Part shown: piece after piece, positions 15,055 through 22,916 of the stretch
Numbering within the stretch: the stretch's first letter is position 1
Layout of the letters: each line of letters starts with the position of its first letter
NCBI RefSeq assembly: GCF_900188385.1
Contig: NZ_FZOI01000007.1
Location: 124,001 to 188,000, forward strand
Length of the DNA: 64,000 nucleotides
DNA from: Azospirillum sp. RU38E
GTDB lineage: Bacteria > Pseudomonadota > Alphaproteobacteria > Azospirillales > Azospirillaceae
Direction of reading: 5' to 3'
Notes under the pieces: model-generated
Told to the model about the DNA's origin: nothing
Seen by the model: only the letters and a program-made list of their open reading frames with translations
The model's database searches: none
Translations under genes and position numbers: made by a program

Positions 15055-16641
15055 ATGATGAAGCGCCTGTTCGCTGCCCTGTTCTTCTGTCTGCTGTTGC
15101 CGGGGCTGGCGGGGGCGGAAACGGTGCTGCGGCGGGGCAATGGGGCGGAGCCGGAAACGCTGGACCCGCATCAGGCGACCGGCCTGCCGGAAGCCATGAT
15201 TTTCTACGATATCTATGAAGGGCTGTTGTCCCGTGGCCCCGATGGCAAGCCGCAGCCGGCCATCGCTGACCGCTGGGAAACCAGCGCTGACGGGCTGCAG
15301 GTGACCTTCCATCTGCGTGATGGGGCCAAATGGTCCGATGGCAGCCCGATCACGGCCGGCGATGTCGTCTTCTCCTTCCGCCGGCTGGCCAACCCGGCGA
15401 CCAGCCGGAACAATAATTTCGTCTGGCCGATCAAGAATGCCCGCGCGCTCAGCACCGGCACGCTGACGGATATGACGACCTTGGGCGTGGCGGCGCTGGA
15501 TGCGCAAACCGTGCGCTTCACGCTGGAGGAGCCGACCCCCTATTTCATCTCCCTGCTCTCTTACCCCATGCTGGTGATCCTGCCGGAATCCCGGGTGACG
15601 GCGCTGGGGCGGGATTTCTTCAAGCCCGGCAACCTTGTCTCTTCCGGCGGGTACCGGCTGGCAGAACAGGTGCCGCAGGGTCATGTGAAGCTGGAGCGCA
15701 ACCCGTTCCACCGCGATGCCGCCAAAGCCTTCTTCGATACGGTCTATTTCTACCCAACGGAGAATCAGGAAACGGAGCTGAAGCGCTTCCGCGCCGGGGA
15801 ACTGGACGCCAGCTATACGCTGCCACCCGCGCAAATCCCCTGGGCCAAGGCCAACCTGCCCGATGCGCTGCGCCTGTCGCCGCAGCTGGGCACCTATTTC
15901 CTGGCCTTCAACACGGAAAAGGAACCCTGGAAATCCAAGCCTGACCTGCGCCGGGCCCTGTCCATGGTGATCGACCGGGAGGTCTTGACCGAACGGATCA
16001 GCCAGGGCGGGGAGATGCCCAGCCTTTCCTTTGTGCCGCCGACGGTGACGGGCTATCAACCGGCCCGGCCGGCATGGGCCGACTGGCCGATGGAACGCCG
16101 GGTGGCCGAGGCACAGGCGCTGCTGGCCAAGGCCGGATATCCGGGCGGGCAGGGGCTGACCCTGGATATCCTGTTCAACACCGCCGATAACCATCGCCGC
16201 ATCGCCGTGGCGGTGGCTGGCATGGTGCAGCAGCGGCTGGGGGTGAAATCCAGCCTGACCAACCAGGAATGGAAGGTGTTTCTGGACAGCCGGCGCACGC
16301 ATAATTTTGCCGGTGTTGCCCGTCACGGCATCATCGGCGCCTATGATGATCCCTATGCCTTCCTGCAATTCCTGCGCACGGAGATGGGGCCGGAGAACCC
16401 GGCCGCCTATGCCAATCCAGCCTATGACCGGCTGATGGCGGCCAGTGTGCAGGAACGTGACCCCGCCAAACGGCTGGAGATTCTGCATCAGGCCGAGGCG
16501 CTGGCCGCCGCGGATGCGCCGATCATCCCGCTTTTCACCTATGCACGGGTGCGGCTGGTCTCCCCCCGGCTGGCGGGCTGGCAGCCCAATCCGGTGGATT
16601 GCAACCCCAGCCGCTTCCTGTCACCGCTCGCGGCCCGGTGA
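15055..16641 (+). CDS. Peptide ABC transporter substrate-binding protein (OppA-like), copy 1
   Basis: About 528 residues from the ATG at 15055 (AAGGA about 8 bases upstream). Signal peptide KRLFAALFFCLLLPGLAGA, then the SBP_bac_5 fold beginning ETVLRRGNGAEPETLDPHQA. Other family blocks: GAKWSDGSPITAGDVVFSFR and NNQEWKVFL-like TNQEWKVFLD. It binds oligopeptides in the periplasm and delivers them to an Opp-type permease. First of three tandem paralogues. No permease or ATPase genes occur in the window. Confidence 0.93.
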   Translation: MMKRLFAALFFCLLLPGLAGAETVLRRGNGAEPETLDPHQATGLPEAMIFYDIYEGLLSRGPDGKPQPAIADRWETSADGLQVTFHLRDGAKWSDGSPITAGDVVFSFRRLANPATSRNNNFVWPIKNARALSTGTLTDMTTLGVAALDAQTVRFTLEEPTPYFISLLSYPMLVILPESRVTALGRDFFKPGNLVSSGGYRLAEQVPQGHVKLERNPFHRDAAKAFFDTVYFYPTENQETELKRFRAGELDASYTLPPAQIPWAKANLPDALRLSPQLGTYFLAFNTEKEPWKSKPDLRRALSMVIDREVLTERISQGGEMPSLSFVPPTVTGYQPARPAWADWPMERRVAEAQALLAKAGYPGGQGLTLDILFNTADNHRRIAVAVAGMVQQRLGVKSSLTNQEWKVFLDSRRTHNFAGVARHGIIGAYDDPYAFLQFLRTEMGPENPAAYANPAYDRLMAASVQERDPAKRLEILHQAEALAAADAPIIPLFTYARVRLVSPRLAGWQPNPVDCNPSRFLSPLAAR

Positions 16642-16775
16642 AAAATGCCGTTCGGCGGCGGAAAGCGTGCCCCCAGCACTGGACAGTCCGGGCGATAGAC
16701 CGCACATACAGCTGAATTCCCACCCCGTCGGACATGGGTGCTGGGGGCCGCAGTTGGATGCCCTGGAGAATAACA

Positions 16776-18380
16776 ATGCGCCTTTCCCGCCGTCTGGCGA
16801 CGGCCTTCGTCGCCCTAACCCTTGCCACCGGCTTTTCCGCCAGCGCCGCCTGGGCGGAAATGGTGCTGAACCGGGGCAATCAGGCCGAACCGACCTCGCT
16901 CGACCCGCAGAAGGGCACCGATGTGCAGTCGGCCCGGATCGGCTACGACCTGTTCGAAGGGCTGCTGACCTTCGGCCCCGATGGCAAGGCCATTCCGGGG
17001 GCGGCGGAGAAATGGACCGTCAGCGACGATGGGCTGACCTATACTTTCACCCTGCGCGCCGATGGCAAATGGTCGGACGGCACGCCGGTGACGGCGGCGG
17101 ATTTTGTCTTTGCCTGGCAACGGCTGGTCGATCCCAAGACGGCCTCTGACTATGCCTATTTCCTCTGGCCGGTGAAGAACGGGGAGGCGATCAGCAATGG
17201 CAAGCAGCCGGTGTCGGCGTTGGGCGTGCAGGCGGTGGATGCCCGCACGTTCAAGGTGACGCTGGAACGGCCGACCGGCTATTTCCTGGGCTCCCTGCTG
17301 CACCGCATGACCTACCCGATCTCCAAGGCCAATGTGGAGAAGTTCGGGGCGGATTTCGTCAAGCCCGGCAACCTTGTCTCCAATGGTGCCTATAAGCTGG
17401 ACGCCTATATGCCGCAATCCTTCGTGAAGGCGGTGAAGAACCCGCATTTCCGCGAGGCGGCATCGGTGAAGATTGATACCGTGGTCTTCCACCATTCCGA
17501 CAGCCCGGAAACGGAACTGCGGCGTTTCCGCGCCGGTGAACTGGATATTGTGCAGATGGCACCGGTGACGCAGATCGACTGGCTGCGCCAGAACATGCCG
17601 GAAACCATCATGTTCTATCCCGTGCTGGGCACCCAGTATCTGGCCGTGAACATGACCAAGGAACCGTTCAAGTCCAATCCTAAGCTGCGGGAAGCGCTTT
17701 ATCTGGCCATCGACCGGCAGATCATTGTGGAGAAGATCACCAAGGCCGGCGACGTGCCGGCCTGGACGCTGACCTCCCCCGGCATTGACGGCTACAGCCT
17801 GCCGCTGCCGGCCCTGGCCAAGGCGACCCAGGCCGAACGCGATGCCCAGGCCAAGCGTCTGATCGAGGAAGCCGGCTATGGCAAGGGCGGCAAGCCGCTG
17901 GAAGTGGAAATCCTGCACAATACCAATGAAAGCACCCGCAAAATCATGGTGGCCGTCGCCTCCATGTGGCAGAGCAAGCTGGGCGCCAAGGTCAACCTGA
18001 ACAATCAGGAATGGAAGATCGTGTTGCAGAATGCAGGCGAGAAATCCTATGCCGGCACGGCCGTGCTGGGCTGGCTCGCCGATTTCCCCGATCCCTATAC
18101 TTTCCTGAAGCTTCTGCGCTCCGATGTGGGCAAGATGAACCGGTCGGGCTATGACAATGCCGTGTTCGACCAGAAGCTGGATGCCGCCAATGCCAATACC
18201 GATCCGGCCCAGCGCATGAAGCTGCTGGCCGAGGCGGAGGCTGCCATGCTGGCCGATACGCCGATCATCCCCATCTATCACCAGGCCTATCGCAATCTGG
18301 TCAGCCCGCGGGTGAAGGGCTGGGGGCCGACGCCGATGGGCGTGCAGCCCTCGCGCTATCTGGAAGTCGCCGCCAAGTGA
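16776..18380 (+). CDS. Peptide ABC transporter substrate-binding protein (OppA-like), copy 2
   Basis: About 534 residues. Start 16776 is chosen for the GGAG 8 bases upstream and the clean signal peptide (MRLSRRLATAFVALTLATGF...AWA). SBP_bac_5 domain: EMVLNRGNQAEPTSLDPQKG, DGKWSDGTPVTAADFVFAWQ, LNNQEWKIVLQN. 134 bases separate it from copy 1; with copy 3 the gap is only 80 bases, so the group is probably co-transcribed. It diverges from copies 1 and 3 around YAGTAVLGWLADFPDPYTFL, likely giving different peptide preference. Confidence 0.93.
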   Translation: MRLSRRLATAFVALTLATGFSASAAWAEMVLNRGNQAEPTSLDPQKGTDVQSARIGYDLFEGLLTFGPDGKAIPGAAEKWTVSDDGLTYTFTLRADGKWSDGTPVTAADFVFAWQRLVDPKTASDYAYFLWPVKNGEAISNGKQPVSALGVQAVDARTFKVTLERPTGYFLGSLLHRMTYPISKANVEKFGADFVKPGNLVSNGAYKLDAYMPQSFVKAVKNPHFREAASVKIDTVVFHHSDSPETELRRFRAGELDIVQMAPVTQIDWLRQNMPETIMFYPVLGTQYLAVNMTKEPFKSNPKLREALYLAIDRQIIVEKITKAGDVPAWTLTSPGIDGYSLPLPALAKATQAERDAQAKRLIEEAGYGKGGKPLEVEILHNTNESTRKIMVAVASMWQSKLGAKVNLNNQEWKIVLQNAGEKSYAGTAVLGWLADFPDPYTFLKLLRSDVGKMNRSGYDNAVFDQKLDAANANTDPAQRMKLLAEAEAAMLADTPIIPIYHQAYRNLVSPRVKGWGPTPMGVQPSRYLEVAAK

Positions 18381-18460
18381 CAAAGCAGGGGGCGGTGCCC
18401 GCCACCGCCCCCAATCAACCCATCAGCAGCAATCCGACGTTTGAACAGGAGCGTTCCCGC

Positions 18461-20074
18461 ATGTCATTTTTGACCCGGCACCTGCGCCGCATGACCATGG
18501 CCCTGATGCTGGCCAGTGCCAGCATGACTGCCGCCACGGCTCCCGCTTGGGCGGAAAAGGTGCTGCACCGGGGCAATGGCGCGGAGCCGGAAACCCTGGA
18601 CCCGGCCAAGTCCAGCGGGGTGCCGGATAGCTGGATTCAATATGACCTGTTTGAAGGATTGTTGATCCCCGATGGCAGCGACAAGCTGATCCCTGGTGCG
18701 GCGGAGAAATGGGACATTTCGCCGGATGGGATGGTTTATACTTTCCATCTTCGCCGCAACGCCAAATGGTCGGACGGCACGCCGGTGACGGCGACCGACT
18801 GGGTTTTCTCCTGGAAGCGTCTGGTCGATCCCAAGAACGGGGCCAAGTACGGCTATTTCCTCTGGATGGTGAAGAATGCCCAGTCCATCAATCTGGGCAA
18901 GCTGCCGGTGGAGCAGATGGGCGTGCGCGCCGTGGATGATTATACGTTCCAGGTGACGTTGGAACGGCCCACCCCCTATTTCCTGTCCATGCTGCACCAC
19001 CATGCCACCTACGCCCTGTCCAAGGCGAATGTGGAAAAGTTCGGCGCGGATTTCATCAAGCCCGGCAATCTGGTCACCAATGGCGTCTATAAGCTGGCGG
19101 AGGCGGTGCCGCAGAGCCATGTGAAGCTGGTGAAGAACACTTATCACCCCGATGCGGCCAAGACGCCCATTGATACGGTGATGTTCTATCCGACCGAGAA
19201 TCTGGATGCGGAACTGAAGCGTTATCGCGCTGGTGAGTTGCACGTCACCTATGAGGTGCCGGTGACGCAGATGCAGTGGCTGCGGGCCAATATGGCCAGC
19301 GAGCTGCGGCTGGCCCCCTATTTCGGCACCTATTTCTTTGCCGCCAACCTGACCAAGGAACCGTGGAAGTCCAACAAGGATCTGCGGCTGGCGCTCAACC
19401 TTGCCATCGACCGTAATATCCTGGTGGAAAAGATCAACCAGCGCGGGGAGTTGCCGGCCTACAGCTTCGTGCCGCCGGGTGTGGCAGGCTACACCCAGCA
19501 GGTGCCCGATTATGCCAGCTGGACCCAGGCCCAGCGGGAGGCCAAGGCCAAGGAACTGATGCAGAAGGCCGGCTATGGGCCGGGTGGCAAGCCGCTGGAA
19601 ATCGAAATCCTCTACAACACCCACGAAAACCACCGCAAACTGGCCATCGCCGTGGCCTCCATGTGGCAGCAGAAGCTGGGGGTGAAGACGACGCTGAATA
19701 ATCAGGAATGGAAAGTGTTCCTGAACACGCGTGATGAGAAGAAATTCAAGGATGTGGTCCGGCATGGCTGGATCGGCGATTATATCGATGCGGCCAGCTT
19801 CCTGGATCTGGCGCGCAGCGATATCGGCAAGCAGAACCCGTCCGGCTACAGCAACCCCGCCTATGACAAGCTGCTGGATCAGGCCACCGCTGCCCCGACG
19901 GCAGAACAGCGGGCCGAGCTGATGCAGCAGGCTGAACGTCTGATGGTGGAGGATGTGGCCGTCTTCCCGCTGCATTTCTACAGCTCCAAGCACATGGTTA
20001 GCCCCAAGCTGATCGGCTGGAAGGATAATCTGCTGGACAGCCACCCCAGCCGCTTCCTGGATGTGAAGGAATAA
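18461..20074 (+). CDS. Peptide ABC transporter substrate-binding protein (OppA-like), copy 3
   Basis: About 537 residues from the ATG at 18461, preceded by AGGAG with 9-base spacing; the open frame to 18377 overlaps copy 2 and is unlikely to be used. Signal peptide ends TAATAPAWAEKV. Domain as in the siblings: RGNGAEPETLDPAKSSG, NAKWSDGTPVTATDWVFSWK, LNNQEWKVFLNTRDEKKFKD. Followed by a good terminator. Together the three paralogues would widen the peptide range of a transporter encoded elsewhere, or act as partners for signalling; the latter is speculative. Confidence 0.93.
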   Translation: MSFLTRHLRRMTMALMLASASMTAATAPAWAEKVLHRGNGAEPETLDPAKSSGVPDSWIQYDLFEGLLIPDGSDKLIPGAAEKWDISPDGMVYTFHLRRNAKWSDGTPVTATDWVFSWKRLVDPKNGAKYGYFLWMVKNAQSINLGKLPVEQMGVRAVDDYTFQVTLERPTPYFLSMLHHHATYALSKANVEKFGADFIKPGNLVTNGVYKLAEAVPQSHVKLVKNTYHPDAAKTPIDTVMFYPTENLDAELKRYRAGELHVTYEVPVTQMQWLRANMASELRLAPYFGTYFFAANLTKEPWKSNKDLRLALNLAIDRNILVEKINQRGELPAYSFVPPGVAGYTQQVPDYASWTQAQREAKAKELMQKAGYGPGGKPLEIEILYNTHENHRKLAIAVASMWQQKLGVKTTLNNQEWKVFLNTRDEKKFKDVVRHGWIGDYIDAASFLDLARSDIGKQNPSGYSNPAYDKLLDQATAAPTAEQRAELMQQAERLMVEDVAVFPLHFYSSKHMVSPKLIGWKDNLLDSHPSRFLDVKE

Positions 20075-20098
20075 GGGCTGACACTCGTTGCTGTTCTC

Positions 20099-20130
20099 AA
20101 GGCCGGCGGAAGCGATTCCGCCGGCCTTTT
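20099..20130 (+). terminator. Rho-independent terminator after the peptide-binding protein genes
   Basis: Perfect stem aaggccggcgga / tccgccggcctt with loop agcgat, followed by tttttcattt, 25 bases after the stop of copy 3. Confidence 0.9.
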
Positions 20131-20222
20131 TCATTTATACCAATCTCCCTCAGTCGCCGGGCGCTGCCTCCGGCAGCTTGGCTTACGCGCCCATGAGGGC
20201 GCGGGCCGGCCGTCGCCGGCCT

Positions 20223-20258
20223 CCAACCCGCCTAAAGGTCAACCTTTAGGCGGGTTGG
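20223..20258. terminator. 17-bp perfect hairpin after the rhodanese gene
   Basis: ccaacccgcctaaaggt (20223-20239) pairs perfectly with 20242-20258, loop ca. It begins 3 bases beyond the rhodanese stop codon on the minus strand, so it is well placed to end that transcript, although no T-run follows. 20131-20222 is a GC-rich, repeat-like spacer with no ORF. Confidence 0.55.
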
Positions 20259-20260
20259 TA

Positions 20261-20656
20261 TTATTCCCCGGTAGCCAGATCGAACCCTTCATCGATCCAG
20301 CCGGTGATGCCGCCGGCCATGATCTTCACCGGGCGGCCCAGTTGCGCCAGCCGCAGGGCCCCACGCGCCGCCCCGTTGCAATGCGGGCCGGCGCAATAGG
20401 TGACGAACAGCGTCTCTGCTGGCCATTCCGCCAGACGCCGTTCGGTGATCTTGCCATGGGGCAGGTTGATGGCGCCCGGCACATGGCCACGGGCAAACAA
20501 CGCCGGCCCGCGCACATCCAGCAGCACGAAATCCGGGCCACGTGACAGGGCGTCATGCACATCCCAGCAATCGGTCTCAAAGCTGAATTCGGCGGCAAAA
20601 TGCGCCACGGCCAGATCGGACGGGGCGGCGGGGATTTCGGTGACAGCACTCATCAT
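20261..20656 (-). CDS. Rhodanese-like domain protein
   Basis: 131 residues, single rhodanese domain. Conserved DFVLLDVRGPALFARGHVPG marks the CH2-type entry, and the active loop is CAGPHCNGA, where one of the two cysteines is the expected sulfur carrier. C-terminal GGITGWIDEGF is typical. Start: ATG pair at 20656/20653 with GGGAG upstream. It is divergent from the GlxA/FtrA-type regulator with a 69-bp gap, a pairing seen in other proteobacteria, and it may be that regulator's target. The substrate is unknown. Confidence 0.88.
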   Translation of the reverse strand: MMSAVTEIPAAPSDLAVAHFAAEFSFETDCWDVHDALSRGPDFVLLDVRGPALFARGHVPGAINLPHGKITERRLAEWPAETLFVTYCAGPHCNGAARGALRLAQLGRPVKIMAGGITGWIDEGFDLATGE

Positions 20657-20725
20657 CAGGGCTCCCTTTGTTGCAGGGCGAAGCTTCCCGCTTTCACCGG
20701 GCGCAGCCAAGTGGCAGGATTGCCA

Positions 20726-21715
20726 ATGATGAATGATATTCCGCCAAACCCCACCGGCCCCCGCGTTGTGGCGCTCGTCTATGACGGGCTCTGCACCTTT
20801 GAATTCGCCATCACGGCGGAGATTTTCGGCCTGTCCCGGCCGGAACTGGGGCCGGGCTGGTACCGGTTCGGGGCCGCCGCCATCGAACCAGGGCCTTTGC
20901 AGGCGCAGGGCGGGCTGCGCCTTACCGTGGATGGCGGGCTGGACCTGTTGGATCAGGCGGACCTGATCATTGTGCCGGGCTGGAAGGGGGCCGGCGTGCC
21001 GGTGCCGCCTTTCCTGATCGACCGCTTGCGCGCGGCGCATGATCGCGGTGCCCGGCTGGCCTCCATCTGCTCCGGCGCCTTTGTGCTGGCGGCCACCGGT
21101 CTGCTGGATGGCAAAAGGCTGGCCACGCACTGGCGCTATGCCGATGCCATGGCCCAGGCCTATCCGGCCGTGCGGCTGGATGCCGATGTGCTTTATGTGC
21201 AGGAAGGTCGCCTGTTCACCTCCGCCGGCAGTGCGGCGGGGATTGACCTGATGCTGCACATCATCCGCAGTGATTTCGGCCATGATGCCGCCAACAGCGT
21301 GGCCCGCCGGCTGGTGGTGCCCGCCCATCGCAGCGGCGGGCAGGCGCAGTTCGTCCCCCGCCCGGTACCGCGCCAGCCGCAAAGCCGCCTCAGCCCCCTG
21401 CTGGACCAGATGCGCGCCGATCCGCAACAGGTCTGGACGGTGGCAGCCATGGCCGATGCCGCCGCGATGAGCGAGCGCACCTTCCTGCGTCGCTTTCAGG
21501 AAGCGACGGGCCACACGCCCGGCGACTGGCTTGCCCTGGTACGGGTGGAACTGGCCAAGACCCTGCTGGAGACGACGAGCCTGCCGGTGGAGGAGGTGGC
21601 GCGGCTGGCCGGCTTCGGCGCCCCGCCCACCCTGCGCCATCATTTCAGCCGCGCCACCGGCCTGTCCCCGCGCGATTACCGGGACCGGTTCGGCGGTGGT
21701 GGCGCTGGCGGCTGA
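20726..21715 (+). CDS. GlxA/FtrA-type transcriptional regulator (DJ-1/PfpI + AraC HTH)
   Basis: About 329 residues from the ATG at 20726 (AGGA upstream; the open frame to 20555 runs through the divergent rhodanese gene). N-terminal DJ-1/PfpI amidotransferase-like domain, about 10-190, with the nucleophile-elbow motif ASICSGAFVLAATGLL and a downstream HWRYAD. C-terminal AraC helix-turn-helix pair at about 220-320 (WTVAAMADAAAMSERTFLRR, VEEVARLAGFGAPPTLRHHF). FtrA-like proteins usually lie beside a rhodanese gene, as here. The effector is unknown. Confidence 0.9.
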   Translation: MMNDIPPNPTGPRVVALVYDGLCTFEFAITAEIFGLSRPELGPGWYRFGAAAIEPGPLQAQGGLRLTVDGGLDLLDQADLIIVPGWKGAGVPVPPFLIDRLRAAHDRGARLASICSGAFVLAATGLLDGKRLATHWRYADAMAQAYPAVRLDADVLYVQEGRLFTSAGSAAGIDLMLHIIRSDFGHDAANSVARRLVVPAHRSGGQAQFVPRPVPRQPQSRLSPLLDQMRADPQQVWTVAAMADAAAMSERTFLRRFQEATGHTPGDWLALVRVELAKTLLETTSLPVEEVARLAGFGAPPTLRHHFSRATGLSPRDYRDRFGGGGAGG

Positions 21716-22022
21716 CCGGGTGTGGCTGTGCCGGGCGCTTGGGCGGGGCCGGCATGGGATTTCAATTGTGGCAATTCAAGTAGGGGCCCATCCGTCACGC
21801 GCAACCAGCCCATCGCCTCTGCTCATGGCTGCTGTGATGCCACGCACATCGAACACCGTTCACCCCCGGCTATATCAATCACACAACACGGCGCCACGGC
21901 GATCGATCAATCATCGGGCCGGCGACGTGAATGGAAGACCAAAGAAGAAGGTGGTCCTGATCTGCGTGATGATTTCACGCCACGGGCAGACTCTGCCTTC
22001 AGGGAACCTTGAGGAGATTAAA
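21716..22022. other. Upstream region of the outer-membrane barrel gene
   Basis: 307 bases without a supported gene. Open frames here are read-through of the regulator in other frames. It ends in a clear Shine-Dalgarno (gaggag about 7 bases before the ATG at 22023). I see no certain promoter or operator. Confidence 0.4.
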
Positions 22023-22652
22023 ATGTCGCGTTTTGCTTATGCTATGCTTGGTGGCGTTGCCCTTATGACCGTTGCGGCGGCCCCGTCCTTTGCCCAGTCC
22101 GCCTTTGACGGCCCCTATGTCGGCGTCTATACGGGCTACACCACCAGCAGCGACACCACCCGTGCCCCCGGCGCCAAGGCCGATCTGAACCTGGATGGCT
22201 GGACCTATGGCGGCTTCTTCGGCTATGGCAAGACCTTCGACCGTTTCTATGTCGGCGGTGAAGGCGAACTGGGCGGCCTGGAACTGAGCGACAAGACCAA
22301 GCTGGTCGGCGGCAGTGTCACCGGTCTGGATGGTAACGAGACCTATGGCATTTCCGCCCGTGCGGGTTACCTGGTGACCAATGATGCGCTGGTCTATGGC
22401 CGCGTTGGCTGGCAGCGCACCAATTACGAGGTGACGTCTGCCCTGGCTGGCAACAGTGTCAGCAAGAGTGATACGCTGAACGGGGTGCGCGTCGGTGGCG
22501 GTGTGGAATATGCGGTGACCGATAATATTCTGGCCCGTCTGGAATATAACTACACCGACTACAAGACTTTGAAGTATACCGCTGGTGGCACCGCCTATAG
22601 CCTGCAGCCGGATGACAGCCAGATCCGCGTGGGTGTGGCGTACCGCTTCTGA
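22023..22652 (+). CDS. Outer-membrane beta-barrel protein (Omp25/OmpA-like barrel)
   Basis: 209 residues. Signal peptide MSRFAYAMLGGVALMTVAAA, cleaved near FAQS. The mature chain starts with GPYVGVYTGYTTSS and has alternating aromatic/polar strands (WTYGGFFGYGKTFDRFYVGG; YGISARAGYLVTNDALVYGR; ARLEYNYTDY) ending in RVGVAYRF, the terminal-Phe signal for outer-membrane insertion. This is the eight-stranded barrel class common in alphaproteobacteria. A hairpin with no T-run (taggggcg/cgccccta, 22671-22690) follows. Role probably structural or surface; no specific function is evident. Confidence 0.92.
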   Translation: MSRFAYAMLGGVALMTVAAAPSFAQSAFDGPYVGVYTGYTTSSDTTRAPGAKADLNLDGWTYGGFFGYGKTFDRFYVGGEGELGGLELSDKTKLVGGSVTGLDGNETYGISARAGYLVTNDALVYGRVGWQRTNYEVTSALAGNSVSKSDTLNGVRVGGGVEYAVTDNILARLEYNYTDYKTLKYTAGGTAYSLQPDDSQIRVGVAYRF

Positions 22653-22699
22653 TGTTTCCAGGAACAGGGGTAGGGGCGTTTCCGCCCCTATCCAGCTCT

Positions 22700-22806
22700 C
22701 CTCGAATGGTGTGATCCGGCCCTCCCTCTCCCCCATTGGGGCCGGTCCCCCCTCCAGTCACACCATTCGCGGCGGCCCCGGCGTATCCCACGCGCCGGGG
22801 CCTTTT
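22700..22806 (+). ncRNA. Candidate structured small RNA with CU-rich loop and terminator
   Basis: A 12-bp perfect outer stem (cgaatggtgtga 22703-22714 with tcacaccattcg 22758-22769) encloses an inner ccggccc (22716-22722)/gggccgg stem and C/U-rich single strands (ccctccctctccccc and tcccccctccag). It is followed 4 bases later by a strong Rho-independent terminator (ggccccggcg 22774-22783 with cgccggggcc 22793-22802, then TTTT). No ORF is present. CU-rich loops that mimic anti-Shine-Dalgarno sequence are known in alphaproteobacterial sRNAs. It could be independent or a processed 3' UTR of the barrel mRNA. I found no certain promoter. Confidence 0.45.
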
Positions 22807-22916
22807 ACTTTGGGCAAGGCTCGCCGGCCATAGCCATTCCCGCTCAACAGTAGACAGGGGCGGCGGCATGGGCCATGTTCCGCGCGTGAACGCACCCGGA
22901 ACGACAGGCCTCCCCC

